Assembly: GCA_002633005.1 (NCBI GenBank)
Contig: NMRA01000058.1
Span: 629,188 to 693,187, forward strand
Direction: 5' to 3'
Origin: Phoronis australis
Lineage: Eukaryota > Phoronida > Phoronidae
DNA length: 64,000 bases
Shown: positions 10,698 to 22,670 of the stretch, piece by piece
Layout of the letters: each line of letters begins with the position of its first letter
Position numbering within the stretch: position 1 is the first letter of the stretch
Notes under the pieces: model-generated
Seen by the model: only the letters and a program-made list of their open reading frames with translations
What the model was told of the DNA's origin: nothing
The model's database searches: none
Position numbers and translations under genes: made by a program

Positions 10698-13600
10698 GCG
10701 ATGTATTTAGCGCCATGGAATGTTACACAACTGGAGCCGAGCAAGCCTCTACCCAAAAGGTGAGTTCTTGATGGACAGTCCGAATTGTTAGGAAGCATGA
10801 CTTAACTTCTGTCCTGTCTGATAAGATTTTAGGCAATTCAGCCAAACACTTGGAGACATTTTCGTATTGAAACGTTGAATATTGAATAAGACCCAGCTGA
10901 GAATGTTTTAAGTAACGTTATGGACAAGTCTGTGCATTTGTCAACTGCACTGTAGACTGTAGAGCTAAACCCAACTGTCTGAAAGTAAGAAATCTGTGGC
11001 CGGTTGCATGAAACAGTCCCAAATAGGGACTCAACTAAGGTCCCTAAGTCTTTTTGCGTATTTGTGTCTTAATGGACTCACAGATGAAATATTTTTCTAT
11101 CATTTCATCTTTATTATGAGCTCCTCTTTGATTAATGACATTTTCTAATAATATAACTAAAAACCGAACCCAGAATTCATCGAAAATAATTTGTGACTCA
11201 GTCCTTAAATTGAGGGTGTTACATGAAAAGATCCTTAATTATTTTCAATAATATTGACAATTCAACCTAGAGTTCACTCTTGATTTGTATCAAAGTAAAA
11301 AGTTGACTTTGTAATGAAACTAAAACAATACAAGAAAGGGCAATCGATGATTTCACAAGTCCAAAAATACGCCTTAGGTTTTTGGGAACTTAGCTGAGTC
11401 CCTAATAGCAACCGGGCACTGGAAACTTTCGTTTTGACTTCACACCAGTACGCCACTGACGGCGTCAAGTAACAACAACTTCCTAGTAAAATGAAACAAA
11501 AATGAAATGTACATTCCTAGCTGCATAACGGGTTTAACAATGAAAAATCTACTGATGTAAATATTCAAGATGCAATCTTAAAAACCCTGTTACACTTTTC
11601 TAGATTATTGTTTCTTTTCATTTCACAGCACCTTTCTAAAAAATCTTACAAATTCTAGTTTTTGACAGCATCTTAGGCAAAAATAATATGTTGAACTTAT
11701 GCCATCGGAACATCATGGCTGATCGGATTCAGACGAAACTTCCAGGCCATGCTAGAAATTGTTTTTAAAATTTCCGCTTTTTGCGTAAAGGGTTTTCAAA
11801 TTAGAACTTTTGTGATTTTTAGGAACAAATCTTAACGTTGTACGAAATCATAACGAAAGTATATTTTAGAAAATTGTAGCAGCGTTTTAGAGATCTCATC
11901 TTGAAGATTTATATCAAGTAAAATATGATCGTGCTAATGCCACCGTTATTTTGCTATCAATTTACTATTCGTTTTTGCTTAGTTTTACTTGAAGGCGTGG
12001 TAAAGTGATTCAATTAGTGTTTGATTGGAAAAAGTCAAAAATCAAATTTTACGGTCTCTCTACTTTCAGAAAATAAAAACTTTTACTGGATTAAAATCCA
12101 GTTTTTCTAGATATTTGATAAAATACCCAAACGGGACTATAAGGTTCTGTATGACCTTAAAGACAATTCGTATCATTGTTGTGCAGAACAGTTCATAAAC
12201 TTTTGTATCTGAAAGTTTCTATCATTTGAATCCGGTGATTAGTCGTTTCTGAGACATTCCGAGGTTGGCTAAGTTTCGAAATTCTCTATGGTTTCTCATG
12301 ACCTTGACCTTATGCAAAACCTTATCCACAAGTCGGTACATTTACCCAAATATCTACAAAACCGTAGAACTTAACTCAGCAAAAGTTGGATTTTTCTGAA
12401 AGTACAATGTATAAAGTCTATAGATTGATATCTTTGACTTCATTCCAATCTACCACTAAGTGAAAGACGTGAGCTTTCTAGTTTAGGGAAATTTAGAAAA
12501 AAAAACTGTTCATTTATGGCAAGACAACACCATCAGTAACGAGACAAAATTTGAAATCTAAAAATCGCTGCTACAGTTTTCTAAATTGTCGTTTGGTTTT
12601 GGTTTTATGCAACTTTAAAATTTGTTCAGAAGTCCTGGTTTTGATAACCCCTCGTACAAAAGTAGAACAGCGTTCAGCCATTTCTGAAATATGGTGTTCC
12701 GAAGTTGGCCAAAATTGTACATTTTACTAAGGTACTTGTACCTCCTACGTGACGTTAAAGATATATGCATACTTTCCAAGGCGATAAAGAGGATTTTACT
12801 GCAAACCACGACATACGTGTTTTTGTTTTCAAAATATACAAAACTTAAATTTAGAATTCGTAAATTTCCTTTCCGAATTTTCGGAGAGCTCCCCAAACGA
12901 AGTTGCAAATATTGCGTAATATACGAATTACTCTGCACTCTTTTGATTGATGAAATTCATTCCGAATTACAAATCTTAACAAAAAAGCAGAAGAGTGCCT
13001 CCGAGGCCAATGCAGACATTAACTAATATCTCATGTGTCTTAAACTGCAGGCGAAACGGGAGCGAGCCTTCATAAAATAGTATTCCACCTCAGGATGAAC
13101 CTCAACATGTTTTCGCGAGAACATCATTTGGTGTCTTTTGTTTTAGATCTCGAAGAGGAAGCAGAATCTTCAGGAAGCGTGTTGTCTTAACAATCGTGGC
13201 CATCCTTGCTGCGACATGTTGCTTTGTACAAGTGTACTTGCTCAATTGCTGCCATGGAATTGACAAAACTGCGAAGGTAGAGCTTCTTCAGCTAGGGATA
13301 ATACAGAGTGCTGCCGTAAGCGCCCAAAGACTTTCACCAAATATTCACATTCCGGTACCTGGAGGACCTACACCCGACATAGCAGCGATCCCTAGCGGAT
13401 GGGCGAATCAACTAGTCAACCAGCCAGCACACATTCTAGTCAAACGCGACGCAGCGATCACGCAGAATATTTCTATGAAATATCTCACACCAAACGAGAT
13501 CCTCAGGAGGACTGCTGTGGGGATTAAAACATTCAATCGACCAGACTGTCTGAGGTTAACGGTGAAATCGTTCAGGACCTTCTACCCAGAGATTGCCATT

Positions 13601-16600
13601 TTTGTAGCAGACGATAGTTTTGATGACGACTTGAAAAATATTACAAATGAAGGAATTCGTTACTTAAGACTTCCTCCCGATTCAGGTAAGACACCAAATG
13701 TAATTCTCCACAACCCCTTCTCGCGACATGCGTTTTTCCACTGTTAAATGACATGCCCAAAACTAGCTCATTTCAAACGCTTTAGACTCGCTATTTCCTT
13801 GAAAGGCAAGCCTGTGATATTAAAATTTGACCTACAAAAACAACGTTTTAGGAAGCACAGTTTCCTCGCTACGTATCTTAAAACGTGCTAATGCACAATC
13901 TTCGAAAAATCGGAACCATGGTTGGAAATTCTGATCCATGTTTTACAGGAACCCCTGAGTATTTTCTGCTTTAGAGTCATCTGATTAATTTAGTGCAGCG
14001 CGGAAGTTCTCATGTTTAATATCTTAGCAAATAAGAGCTTCCTGCTCTGCAAGTGAAAGTCATCAGAAAACTGAAGTAAAGTAATTGTTTACTGTGAAAT
14101 AGGTTGAAGATAAGGACATGAAAACGTGACACGAAACTTGCGCCATCTTTGTATTTCTGCCCTAGAACCCTGAAGTAAACATTCACATACCGTACAATTA
14201 TTCCCGTCTCAAGTGTTTTGTTTAATTACCGCCGCCTAGTAAGGCTTTCTACTCATTAACGGGTGCAGTATTTGAATTCTGTTTAGGCCTATATCTGTAG
14301 ATGGTGGTAGTTGAATGTGCCAGCTATTATCTCGGTGTACTCACTAGTAGGTGTTTGGTACGCTAAAAGTAGAAGAGTAATTATGCTTTGTTTAGTCAGT
14401 AGAGAGACAAATATTTGTTGTAGCTGCACCCGTAATCCGGTTAGAATCTCTGCTAATAAACCTCGCTTCATCTGTTTATCACGCTGGCATCTAGAAAGGT
14501 TTTTTACTTATCGCTGTTTTGTAAAAAAAACGTTATGTCGTCAGAAATATAATGAAATGTTTGAGTAATTTCAAATTTTCCAACCGTGCATGAATGTAAA
14601 AACATGTCCGTCACGCAGAGATGGTGTGCACAACGTCAGTGCTCCGTGGCATTATAAACTTATTGATCTCATGTCAGGTGCGAAACCAGTATCTTGATCA
14701 AGGGTCCCGGCATAATGGTTAAACGTAGATTCCAGCAAAGCAAAAGTTTCCGATAGAGTATGCTTGCCCCTTGTATTCGCCGCGTAAAGTGAAGAGAATG
14801 TCATGAATGCTTGGTACTTCATTGCCTGCCCTTATAGCGATGCAATGGAGCTTTTCCAGTTATGTGAGAATCTGAACGTTGCAAAGTAGGCCTTGGGATG
14901 TTGTTCCACTGTAATGGCCCGTACCCTAAATGTATTGTACGTCATCTTTCTGGTCTAGTGACGTAACCTAATCTTCTATTCCCTCATTCGTCAGGTGTCG
15001 CTTACGGTCGTAATCGCTTGGTCAGAGCTATCTACGACGCTGGTTACGAGTACATGGTGATGTCGGATGACGACTATACGTTGAATCAGCATGACGATCT
15101 GCTGTTAATGGCACAAAGGTTGCTCTTAACTGGGGCAGACGTACTCGCTCCCATACGGTGTGACTATGGCCACTGCGAAAGGTGATCAATTAGAAACTGT
15201 TTTGGTAACAATCGTATTGTGTGATGACGAACGTGTGTATGGACAATATCTGCGTATCAAGTCATAACGTTTAGTGGTTAACTCCTGGTTTGTCGTAATA
15301 GGAATGTGGGTTGATATATTCCTGTCATAAAGACTCAACACTGAAAACTTTCTCGTCCCTTCAGTAAACCTGTGGCAGGTGTAATATCGCACTTATGGTA
15401 GTTCTATGTATTTCTAGCGCATTTATGATGGTTGACTGTTCACGTATTTTCGTAAAACATTTTAAGAAACTGTTTTTATTTTCAGGAGCAAAGGAACCAT
15501 CCACGTCAGCCACGATCGGCACGTGACCATTTTCCCGAACATTACAGTGTACCCTCCGGAGAAGATCGCCACGTGTCATCGCAGCGACATGGTCCAACAG
15601 TTCTTCATCTCGCGCACTAAAACCATTCTGGACGTAGGCTGGGATGACGTGCTGAAGAACAATGACCACTACGACTTTCTGTTCAATGCCAAGTCGCGTG
15701 GTCTCCGCCTAGTCACGTGCACGGACATTCATGTCATCCATGACAAGAAGACGTGCCAGTTAAAGTCGAAACATTTTCAGTCATATGTTGACACAAGGCA
15801 AGAGAGATGGTACAAGCTTCTCACCTACGTCTTTCAGAAGTGGTCTCTGCGAAAGATCACTGATGAGAGTGGAAAAGCGATCTGGCTTCAGCAGAATGGG
15901 TCAGCAGCTATGAAATTCGCTGATAAAACAGCTCTGAATCGGACGGACCCGCTCCACAGTTACTTCGTCTCGGCAGCTGTTAACAAGCTAAACGTCAGAG
16001 AGCCAGGGTGGACGTGGATTCGACCGTTTGACGAGAGTCGGAGAACGTATATTGTTTACAAGAAGCACCACGACTGCATTTATTACGTCGCGGGAAAAAT
16101 CGACGGCGAGTACGATCGTCACAAAGACTATCCTAACAAGAAGTTACTAGTTTCGTTTTCGATGTACCACTTCAATCGGTCGTGTCATCTGGCGGAAGAT
16201 TTGTGGACTATGAGGTATTACGGCAGAGAGGCAAGGCGTCATGTCTATTACGTAGTGTCGGTTGCCAACGACCTGATGCACCTACGACGTTTGCTGAAAT
16301 TCTTCCAGAAAGACCAAGACAGTGCTGATAGTTCGCTTATTATCGTCGACATGGGAGGCGCTAATTCGCGGATTCAGCAATCTTTAATCAATTCAGAAAT
16401 GCCTGTTCATTTGGTGTACTTAGGTCCGCCATTTTCACGCAGCATTGGTTTAAAGAAGGGGATGGAGTTGGCGACATCTCTCGCCAGGAAAGCCGGTCAC
16501 GAGGACGCGATAGGATTCGCAATTGACACTTCCATTGTCATTCCGAAGAACTTCAGCGACATCATCCGCCGCAATGTCAAATGCGGCATCTCTGCGTACG

Positions 16601-17121
16601 CCCCAATCTGCTATAAGTTTAAAGAGGACTCGGACGGGTATTGGGTGAACACGGGTTATGGTATGATATCAATGTGTTTAAAAGACTATCACGCGGCTGG
16701 CGGTTACGATGACCGTTGGGGTTACAAATGGGGAGCGGAAGATGTAGATCTATGCAATAGGTTGAAAAGTAATGCAAAGCTGCCTTACATTTCTCGCCCT
16801 CAACAAGAGGGTTTTTATCATATTCACAGTGGAAACACAAGGAAAACTTACAAAGGTTACTATACCAAGAAAAATATGTACGACAAACCTTTACCAGTGA
16901 CGCCACTAACTACGGCAATACCGGAAGCGGGTTTAGAAACCAGAGTGGCAAACTTCGCGAGATCTCGTTTAGAGGAAAAATTTCGGGAAATGAATCTAGA
17001 ATTTCTTCATGCACAACAGACACACGTCAATAATGGCGATGACATTTGGTACGATGTGAGATTTCATGACAGGAAAAATGGAGAAAACTATTTTGCAATA
17101 ATAGCAAGCGTGCTGTCATGA
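10698..17121 (+). CDS. Two-domain glycosyltransferase: GT12 (beta-1,4-GalNAcT) plus GT7 (chondroitin GalNAcT-like)
   Basis: Coding exons 10698-10759, 13147-13685, 14995-15181 and 15486-17121 join in frame through GT-AG introns, giving 806 residues from the ATG at 10701. A basic tail precedes one membrane span (about 32-52, VVLTIVAILAATCC...), as in type II Golgi enzymes. Residues about 145-355 match the GM2-synthase (GT12) pattern: TFNRPDCL (148), VADDS (173), GRNRL (204), a DXD-type SDDDYT (223) for metal and UDP-sugar, then FFISRT and GWDDVLK (301-319). Residues about 485-715 match the chondroitin GalNAc-transferase (GT7) pattern: YWVNTGYGM (647), WGAEDVDL (677) and FYHIHSG (705). The usual DXD of that half reads IDTS (608-611), so its metal site may be altered. 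Likely role: adding GalNAc or Gal to glycans in the Golgi. The donor and acceptor sugars cannot be told from sequence. The acceptor at 10698 implies an upstream exon (see 4547). Confidence 0.85.
10998..11420. mobile_element. TIR element in glycosyltransferase intron
   Basis: The left end (CCGGTTGC, then AGGGACTCAACTAAGG) is mirrored at the right end (rc: CCCGGTTGC, then AGGGACTCAGCTAAG), about 420 bp apart. The interior has no coding frame of note, so it is a non-autonomous DNA element. A related end is at about 57335-57375, and a weaker relative at 60.6-60.84 kb. Confidence 0.5.
11560..12740. repeat. Diverged interspersed repeat cluster
   Basis: Degenerate copies of one sequence occur near 11700, 12220 and 12665. 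The shared words are around ATTTCTGA and a C/GGAACATCATATC-like block, in both orientations, with a nearby TGCTACAGTTTTCTAAATTG-type block. The same words occur at about 7722-7790 and 33030-33075. This looks like an old mobile-element family nested in the intron. Confidence 0.35.
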
Positions 17122-18556
17122 CAACAGTTTAATTTATTAAACATGTTTCTCTCTCCGATAACATATATTTTATTGGTGCTTATATCGTAACATTGTCATG
17201 TTGAAAGCGTCGAGGACCTTTTCGAATCGTTATCCCAATGTTTCATCTGATATCAAAAGCTAGTCATTGTCGAATTGGAGAATGTATTTTTTTACGTGCT
17301 GAGAAGAAACTGCAAGTGTTTTAGCCACTCTGTCACCCTGCAGACTGACCCTGTGGAAAATTTTGAAATGCAAATTTCATATGACGTATTCCAAACCCTG
17401 AAATAAGTTGCTCAGAAGTTGTATTTTGCCATGTTTAGCTGTTAATTTGTATCGTGGTATTGTTTACAATGATAACATTCCATTTCCACAACCAAACCAT
17501 CAGCGTCTCGAAAAAACGCTTCAGAAATTATTCGGGTTGGCCCTTAAAATTGCGAATTTGAAAATGACGCGAGCACGCATTGAGTGACATGAAGTGGTAA
17601 CGGAAATTTTCGTTAGTTTAGAACTCATAATGATAGGAGCGTTGACAGTTCAAAGTTATTACAAAAATACTGTGGAAATGTTTCAAAAGCGTGGTGCCTG
17701 CAACTCCGAACGCTATAAATTCTTTGTTGCAACGCCAGTAAATGCGAATTTTTCACTTTAGCCGAACTCTGTCAATTTCGAAAGAATATCGAAAGGGCAT
17801 CATTTGGAAATACGTTTTCAGTAAATGTTTGACTGAAGCCATTTAAGTAGAGTAACGTTAAATAGTTTATATGATAGCATTTCGGGGAATAATATTAATA
17901 TAAAGTAAATACTCAATAACTTTGTGTTGCTCAAGGGTATCATAGTCCGATATTTGCACTTCAATCGTTTGGTTTTAAGCTTAACATTTTGACAGTGATA
18001 ACTTACTTGACCAACCTGGACAACTGTATTAAGTGGAGCAAATTACAACTTTCGGTGCTTCACGTGCTCTCTGAATGTTTGAACCATTTGATGTCAATTG
18101 AGTTCTGTATTTGTCAACGCAACCCGATTTGCTCACCAGGATTTGAAATTAGGGCTGGCGGAAGTCGGTTTCATGCTCTCAAAACGCTAAAGAGTTGTAT
18201 GTCGGACGTTCCCTATTGATCACTGAAGGCTTATATTATATGAAACGAAACATTTGAACTGCAACTATTGTAGATATGCTCTCGATCAATACGAAGTTCC
18301 TGATTATTTTTCATCACCAAATATTTTAGTCTTTATGTAGTAAGGATGCGGTTGCTCTTCTACCCGACCTGATGTTTATGCGAAACCACTGAAATGTGTT
18401 TATGTCGTCGTTTATATATTTATTTGCAAATATTTTGTGACAGTCAGATACTTTTAAATATGTTTTTATGTTATGTTATGTTATTTTATTTGACTTTTTA
18501 TAGATTTATTTATGAACATCTGAGGTATGTACTGGTCTATGTGAATGCTTTTGAGT

Positions 18557-18562
18557 AATAAA
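18557..18562 (+). terminator. Candidate poly(A) signal of the glycosyltransferase gene
   Basis: AATAAA lies 1.4 kb after the stop codon at 17121, followed by T-rich sequence (GTCGTTCTTCC). Weaker ATTAAA-type sites come earlier, so the 3' UTR length is uncertain. Confidence 0.35.
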
Positions 18563-21500
18563 GAAATGAAGCATACATAAGTCGTTCTTCCTTACGCAGA
18601 TTGTTGCATTGCATACAGCAGATGTTCTACACGAAAACAACCCTGATAATTAATCTTATCCACTATTTTCAAGCTTGTATATTTTATATTCAATGATATA
18701 TTCTATGCGAATATTTTCAATTCCATTTCCTTGTAACAAATTCACATTTGCAGTGCCATCGCTATAAGGTTTACAATCCATTCAATTCTTTATTTCTCAA
18801 GTGGAAGAATGATTTGAAAAGAAGTCCCAGTTGATCAGTTGTTGCGTCCATGCAATTTAATCTCTAGCGCTCAATCGGAAGTATAATGTCCTCAGGGTAG
18901 AATACCTTAACTTAACTAGAAAAGTTTTTGTTATATGCGAGTGTCATCTAACTGTGTTCAGTCGGAAATGGGTTAGATAACGCTTTTATTACTACCTTCA
19001 AACCTGTCATTAATTACTCTGGCTGTAACATGGTATTTTGGTTAAAAAACCATAATTCTAAATATAAGTATATATATATAAGACCACCGCTCATGACTCT
19101 ATGTTTTGAATAAGACAATCAATTCGAGTAACAGAAATAGCACAGCAATGTGAGGTTAAGTTCAAACCGCATTGTGTGGTTTCTAACGTGGTGAAAAGTT
19201 TCTTTTTTATAAATAGGCGTGATATTACTTTACACACAATGGAATTATGTTCAGGAACGTGATCGTGACACCTCGTACCAATTCGCTGATCCGTGCCTAG
19301 CAGCCACATGTGTATATTCCAAACGGAGTGGCATACATCTTTTGTCAATTTCTGAATGGTTACAGGAGTGTTCTGTTTTGTAAAGACTTGGCACACCCTG
19401 TTGTCAAAACACACCTTGTCGAAAATACCTACCGTTAGTACCGCCATCTATTGTTGTTTTGTAGGCATTATCTATAAAGTTTGCGTGGTCATGATATCGC
19501 TTTGCCTTCTGCAATACATAAACCGTCATTAATAAAATGTCTGAGTCGTGACTACAGTCATTAGTAGGTTATTGTCGGCCCATATTCACTGTAGCATAAT
19601 ACACACATTACGGATCTTATACATCGTCTTTTCTTTTACCCGAGCTACTTGCAAGTACTTCACCGTCCAGATTTGAACTGTTACATTTTCAAAATTCATT
19701 CTTTAAAGTGTAGGTCACATGTACAGAACGTAACCTTTTCTATATTGAAAGTCTTTCTACTTGAAGTTTGTGATTAGAACATTTATTTTAGAATTTCAAC
19801 AAGTATCCAGCTAGTGACCGTGAATCTTTCAGCTAAACCAGTCAATGAATTCCGTTCAGGTCACATTGATCATGTGTACAGCTGAGAAGTGATGACTCGC
19901 TGGATTAGAAAACAAAGGTTCAACTTTAAGCAATGATTTTAAAATATCATGGTATTGCGTGGAGTTTTTACTCTACTCGTCAGTATAATTAATATTATTA
20001 TGTGCGAGCTTCAACTATTTTATTGAAGGTACTACTTAGCACTTTTAAGACTTAAAAGTCTTACTTAAAACGTGTTTATTCATTTCTGACACTGTCTGTA
20101 ACTCTAAACAGGTTATCATTTTTTATTGTGAAGTGATTGCCAACTTAGACGTTCGAAAATCAGCGCAGCGAATATTGTGCCATCGTCGATTGATAATTGA
20201 GTGAGCGGACCCGGGAGTGACAATTTCCTTTCTAAAACCTTGCCTCCGTCATCAATGGGAGTACCTGAATAGCTAGGACCACCGGTGTAACTACTCCCAC
20301 CTGAAAAGCGAGCAAACAAAATTGCTCCGCCTAAATATTGACCTAAATCGCGTCCATTGACGAATGGGTACACCATACAGCTGTATTAACCAAACGAAGA
20401 TGGGTAAATGAATGGTGACGTTTCAGTCCGAGTTTCGTGAAATTATGTCTATTACAAACTGTTGTCGTTATGTCATCAGAGGACGACAGTTACAAGTCAA
20501 AGGAAATTTACAGGATATCCAGCTTATGATTACTGCGGTAATCTTGTGCCTTCATCGAAGTGCCCGACACTAGCGGATTAGGTAAGACCCGAAATATACC
20601 GAGTCTGTGATTAAGCGTATAGGTACGGCTAAACACGTAAATATGCCTTCATTCGTCATAAGGCTATGGAAACGTCTTCTCTAACGCAATTAACAAACAA
20701 AAATAGTCAACCACTCATATAATCCGACAAGATGTTCCTCACTTCATATATGTTTTTCAATACGTGTACACTCAACGTGCCTTGAAAGTTTGGTAGGCCA
20801 TAGTTGAAACAGTCCCAAAAACCGGCTATGGGTGAGAAAATCGCTACCCAACATCAGGCTATGTGCCCTACAAATCAATGTGGAAAGACAGATCTGAATG
20901 ATCGACTATCGTATGAAAGGGGCTAGCACAATAAAACATCTTACAGTTCTCTACGTACAAGGCCTGCTCCGGTGAAAACAAAAGTAGTCGAGAGATTTCC
21001 CTTGAGGGATGACTTGAAAAGTTATTGGGTAGTTCGAGAGACGGAATCAGCAAGGCAAGTGAACTCATTGTGAGATATCTCCTACAAATTTCATGAACTA
21101 GCGAGGAGAGTAAACAACTTAAAATGTCAATTCAGAATTCCTTAATATTTGTGTTGTCACAAATTGTCCGGATAAGACTATGTAGTACGACTGGCTGGCC
21201 TCTCGAAGCCATAATTGTGGGGTACATGTGCAAGAACGTAGGGTAAAGCTACGGGCGATGTTCATCGCTTGTTTCAGCAGCTCGAGAAGCCGGCCTGCAT
21301 ATGAAGGTTAGGATTAATTTCCAAGGTTGGTCTGAAGCTAAGGCCGGCTTCCCGTTCAGTAACACTAGGACCTCGCTAAAAAGCAAGACTTCGCGAGATT
21401 ACGTGAGATATTGCCGTGCATTTTAAATGAGAACACATGACTTTGACTAGGTTTTAGCTAGGTCCTAGCATAGGTTCTAGTGTCTACCTAACGCACGCCG

Positions 21501-22120
21501 GGTCTCAAACTTTTGATCATTTTTTCTTATGTTTGTTTGATTGTGTGTTTGTACGTGAAGTCCAGACGTTAATTAAGTGTGTTAATCCTATGGTAATTTA
21601 TTGCAGTATATTCAAATCAGTTGAATCGACCCAATTGGGCGAAGAAAGTAAAAGCTAGGACCAATATCTCAAATTACTCCCAGGTAAAAGGGAACCTCAC
21701 ATTTTGACCATTCCTGTGACCATGCGCCTTACTGCCACTTGGATGGTCACAGAACTGGTTCGTAATATTGGCAGGGGCAATGAACTAATCTAGCTCATTG
21801 GCTAAGGCCAACAAAAGATTTGCCCTGAACGTCAGAAGCCAATTATCAATATTACGCAATCCCAGGGAACCCACCGTGAATTGTCGACATTGAAATTCTT
21901 GGTGTTATTGTTTGGTAGAGTTGTATTGTCTCAGGCTGTAATTTAACCTCACTTGGTGTAAAATGAGTCAAAGGCCTGGTTGAAAATGCTGACTGGTATG
22001 TCACTTTAAATGTATTCTTATCATCATAACTATTCTGAGCTAGGACCAAGTAACTGTTTAATGGGCCCAAGGACAAAGACAAATAATAGTGCCGTTCCCG
22101 ATTACACAGCGACACTGGAA

Positions 22121-22670
22121 GCTCGCTGGTTCGATTCCTACGTGCCGCTAGGTGGTAGCCAGCACGCAGGTAGCAGGCAGTAGCACGCGCTTTATCATTG
22201 GTTGATGTAACCTCGACAGTCATTCGTTAGCTTTACAACAAAGTTGAGAAAATGGTGGACTATGAACGATTAGCCTTGTCATGCAAGTGGCGTAGCAGCA
22301 ACTATTTCGTTTCAGCAGTGATGTTTAATAGCCGCGTTCTTGAAGCACATACATGTACAATAAACACATATCTGGCCGATTTAACTAGTGTGTTATTCAT
22401 ACTGTACTAATACAGGACAGTAACGTAAACAAAAGTCAGCGACAGTAGAAAGATGCACTCCGAAAAGGCGCAACCACAATATTCTGCGATTCACATTTCT
22501 TGAACATGAATTTTAAGCACCGATTTGTCTGTACAGCAGACAGCGTATACACTTCCTCCATCAATCACGCCATTTTGTTTGCGTAAAGCGCTGCCTATTG
22601 AGAATTCGACCAGCCAATCAGACACCTGCGTGCTGGCTACCACCTAGCGGCACGCAGGGAACCAGCGAGC
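22121..22670. mobile_element. 550-bp terminal-inverted-repeat element
   Basis: The left arm (22121-22171, GCTCGCTGGTTC...GTGCCGCTAGGTGGTAGCC) and right arm (22624-22670, rc of the same) are near-identical inverted copies of about 47-50 bp. The interior lacks a transposase frame. A solo arm sits at 563-594. The left arm includes GGTTCGATTCC, a perfect B-box-like word, perhaps by chance. Confidence 0.6.

Noticed and set aside
10715-10759. Alternative start MECYTTGAEQ in the exon at 10698
   Set aside because: That frame ends in phase 0 and would read the exon at 13147 out of the membrane-anchor and GT12 frame.
13686-13747. Read-through of the second glycosyltransferase exon to the stop at 13747
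   Set aside because: A clear GTAAGA donor at 13686 joins in phase to the exon at 14995, which continues the GT12 motifs.
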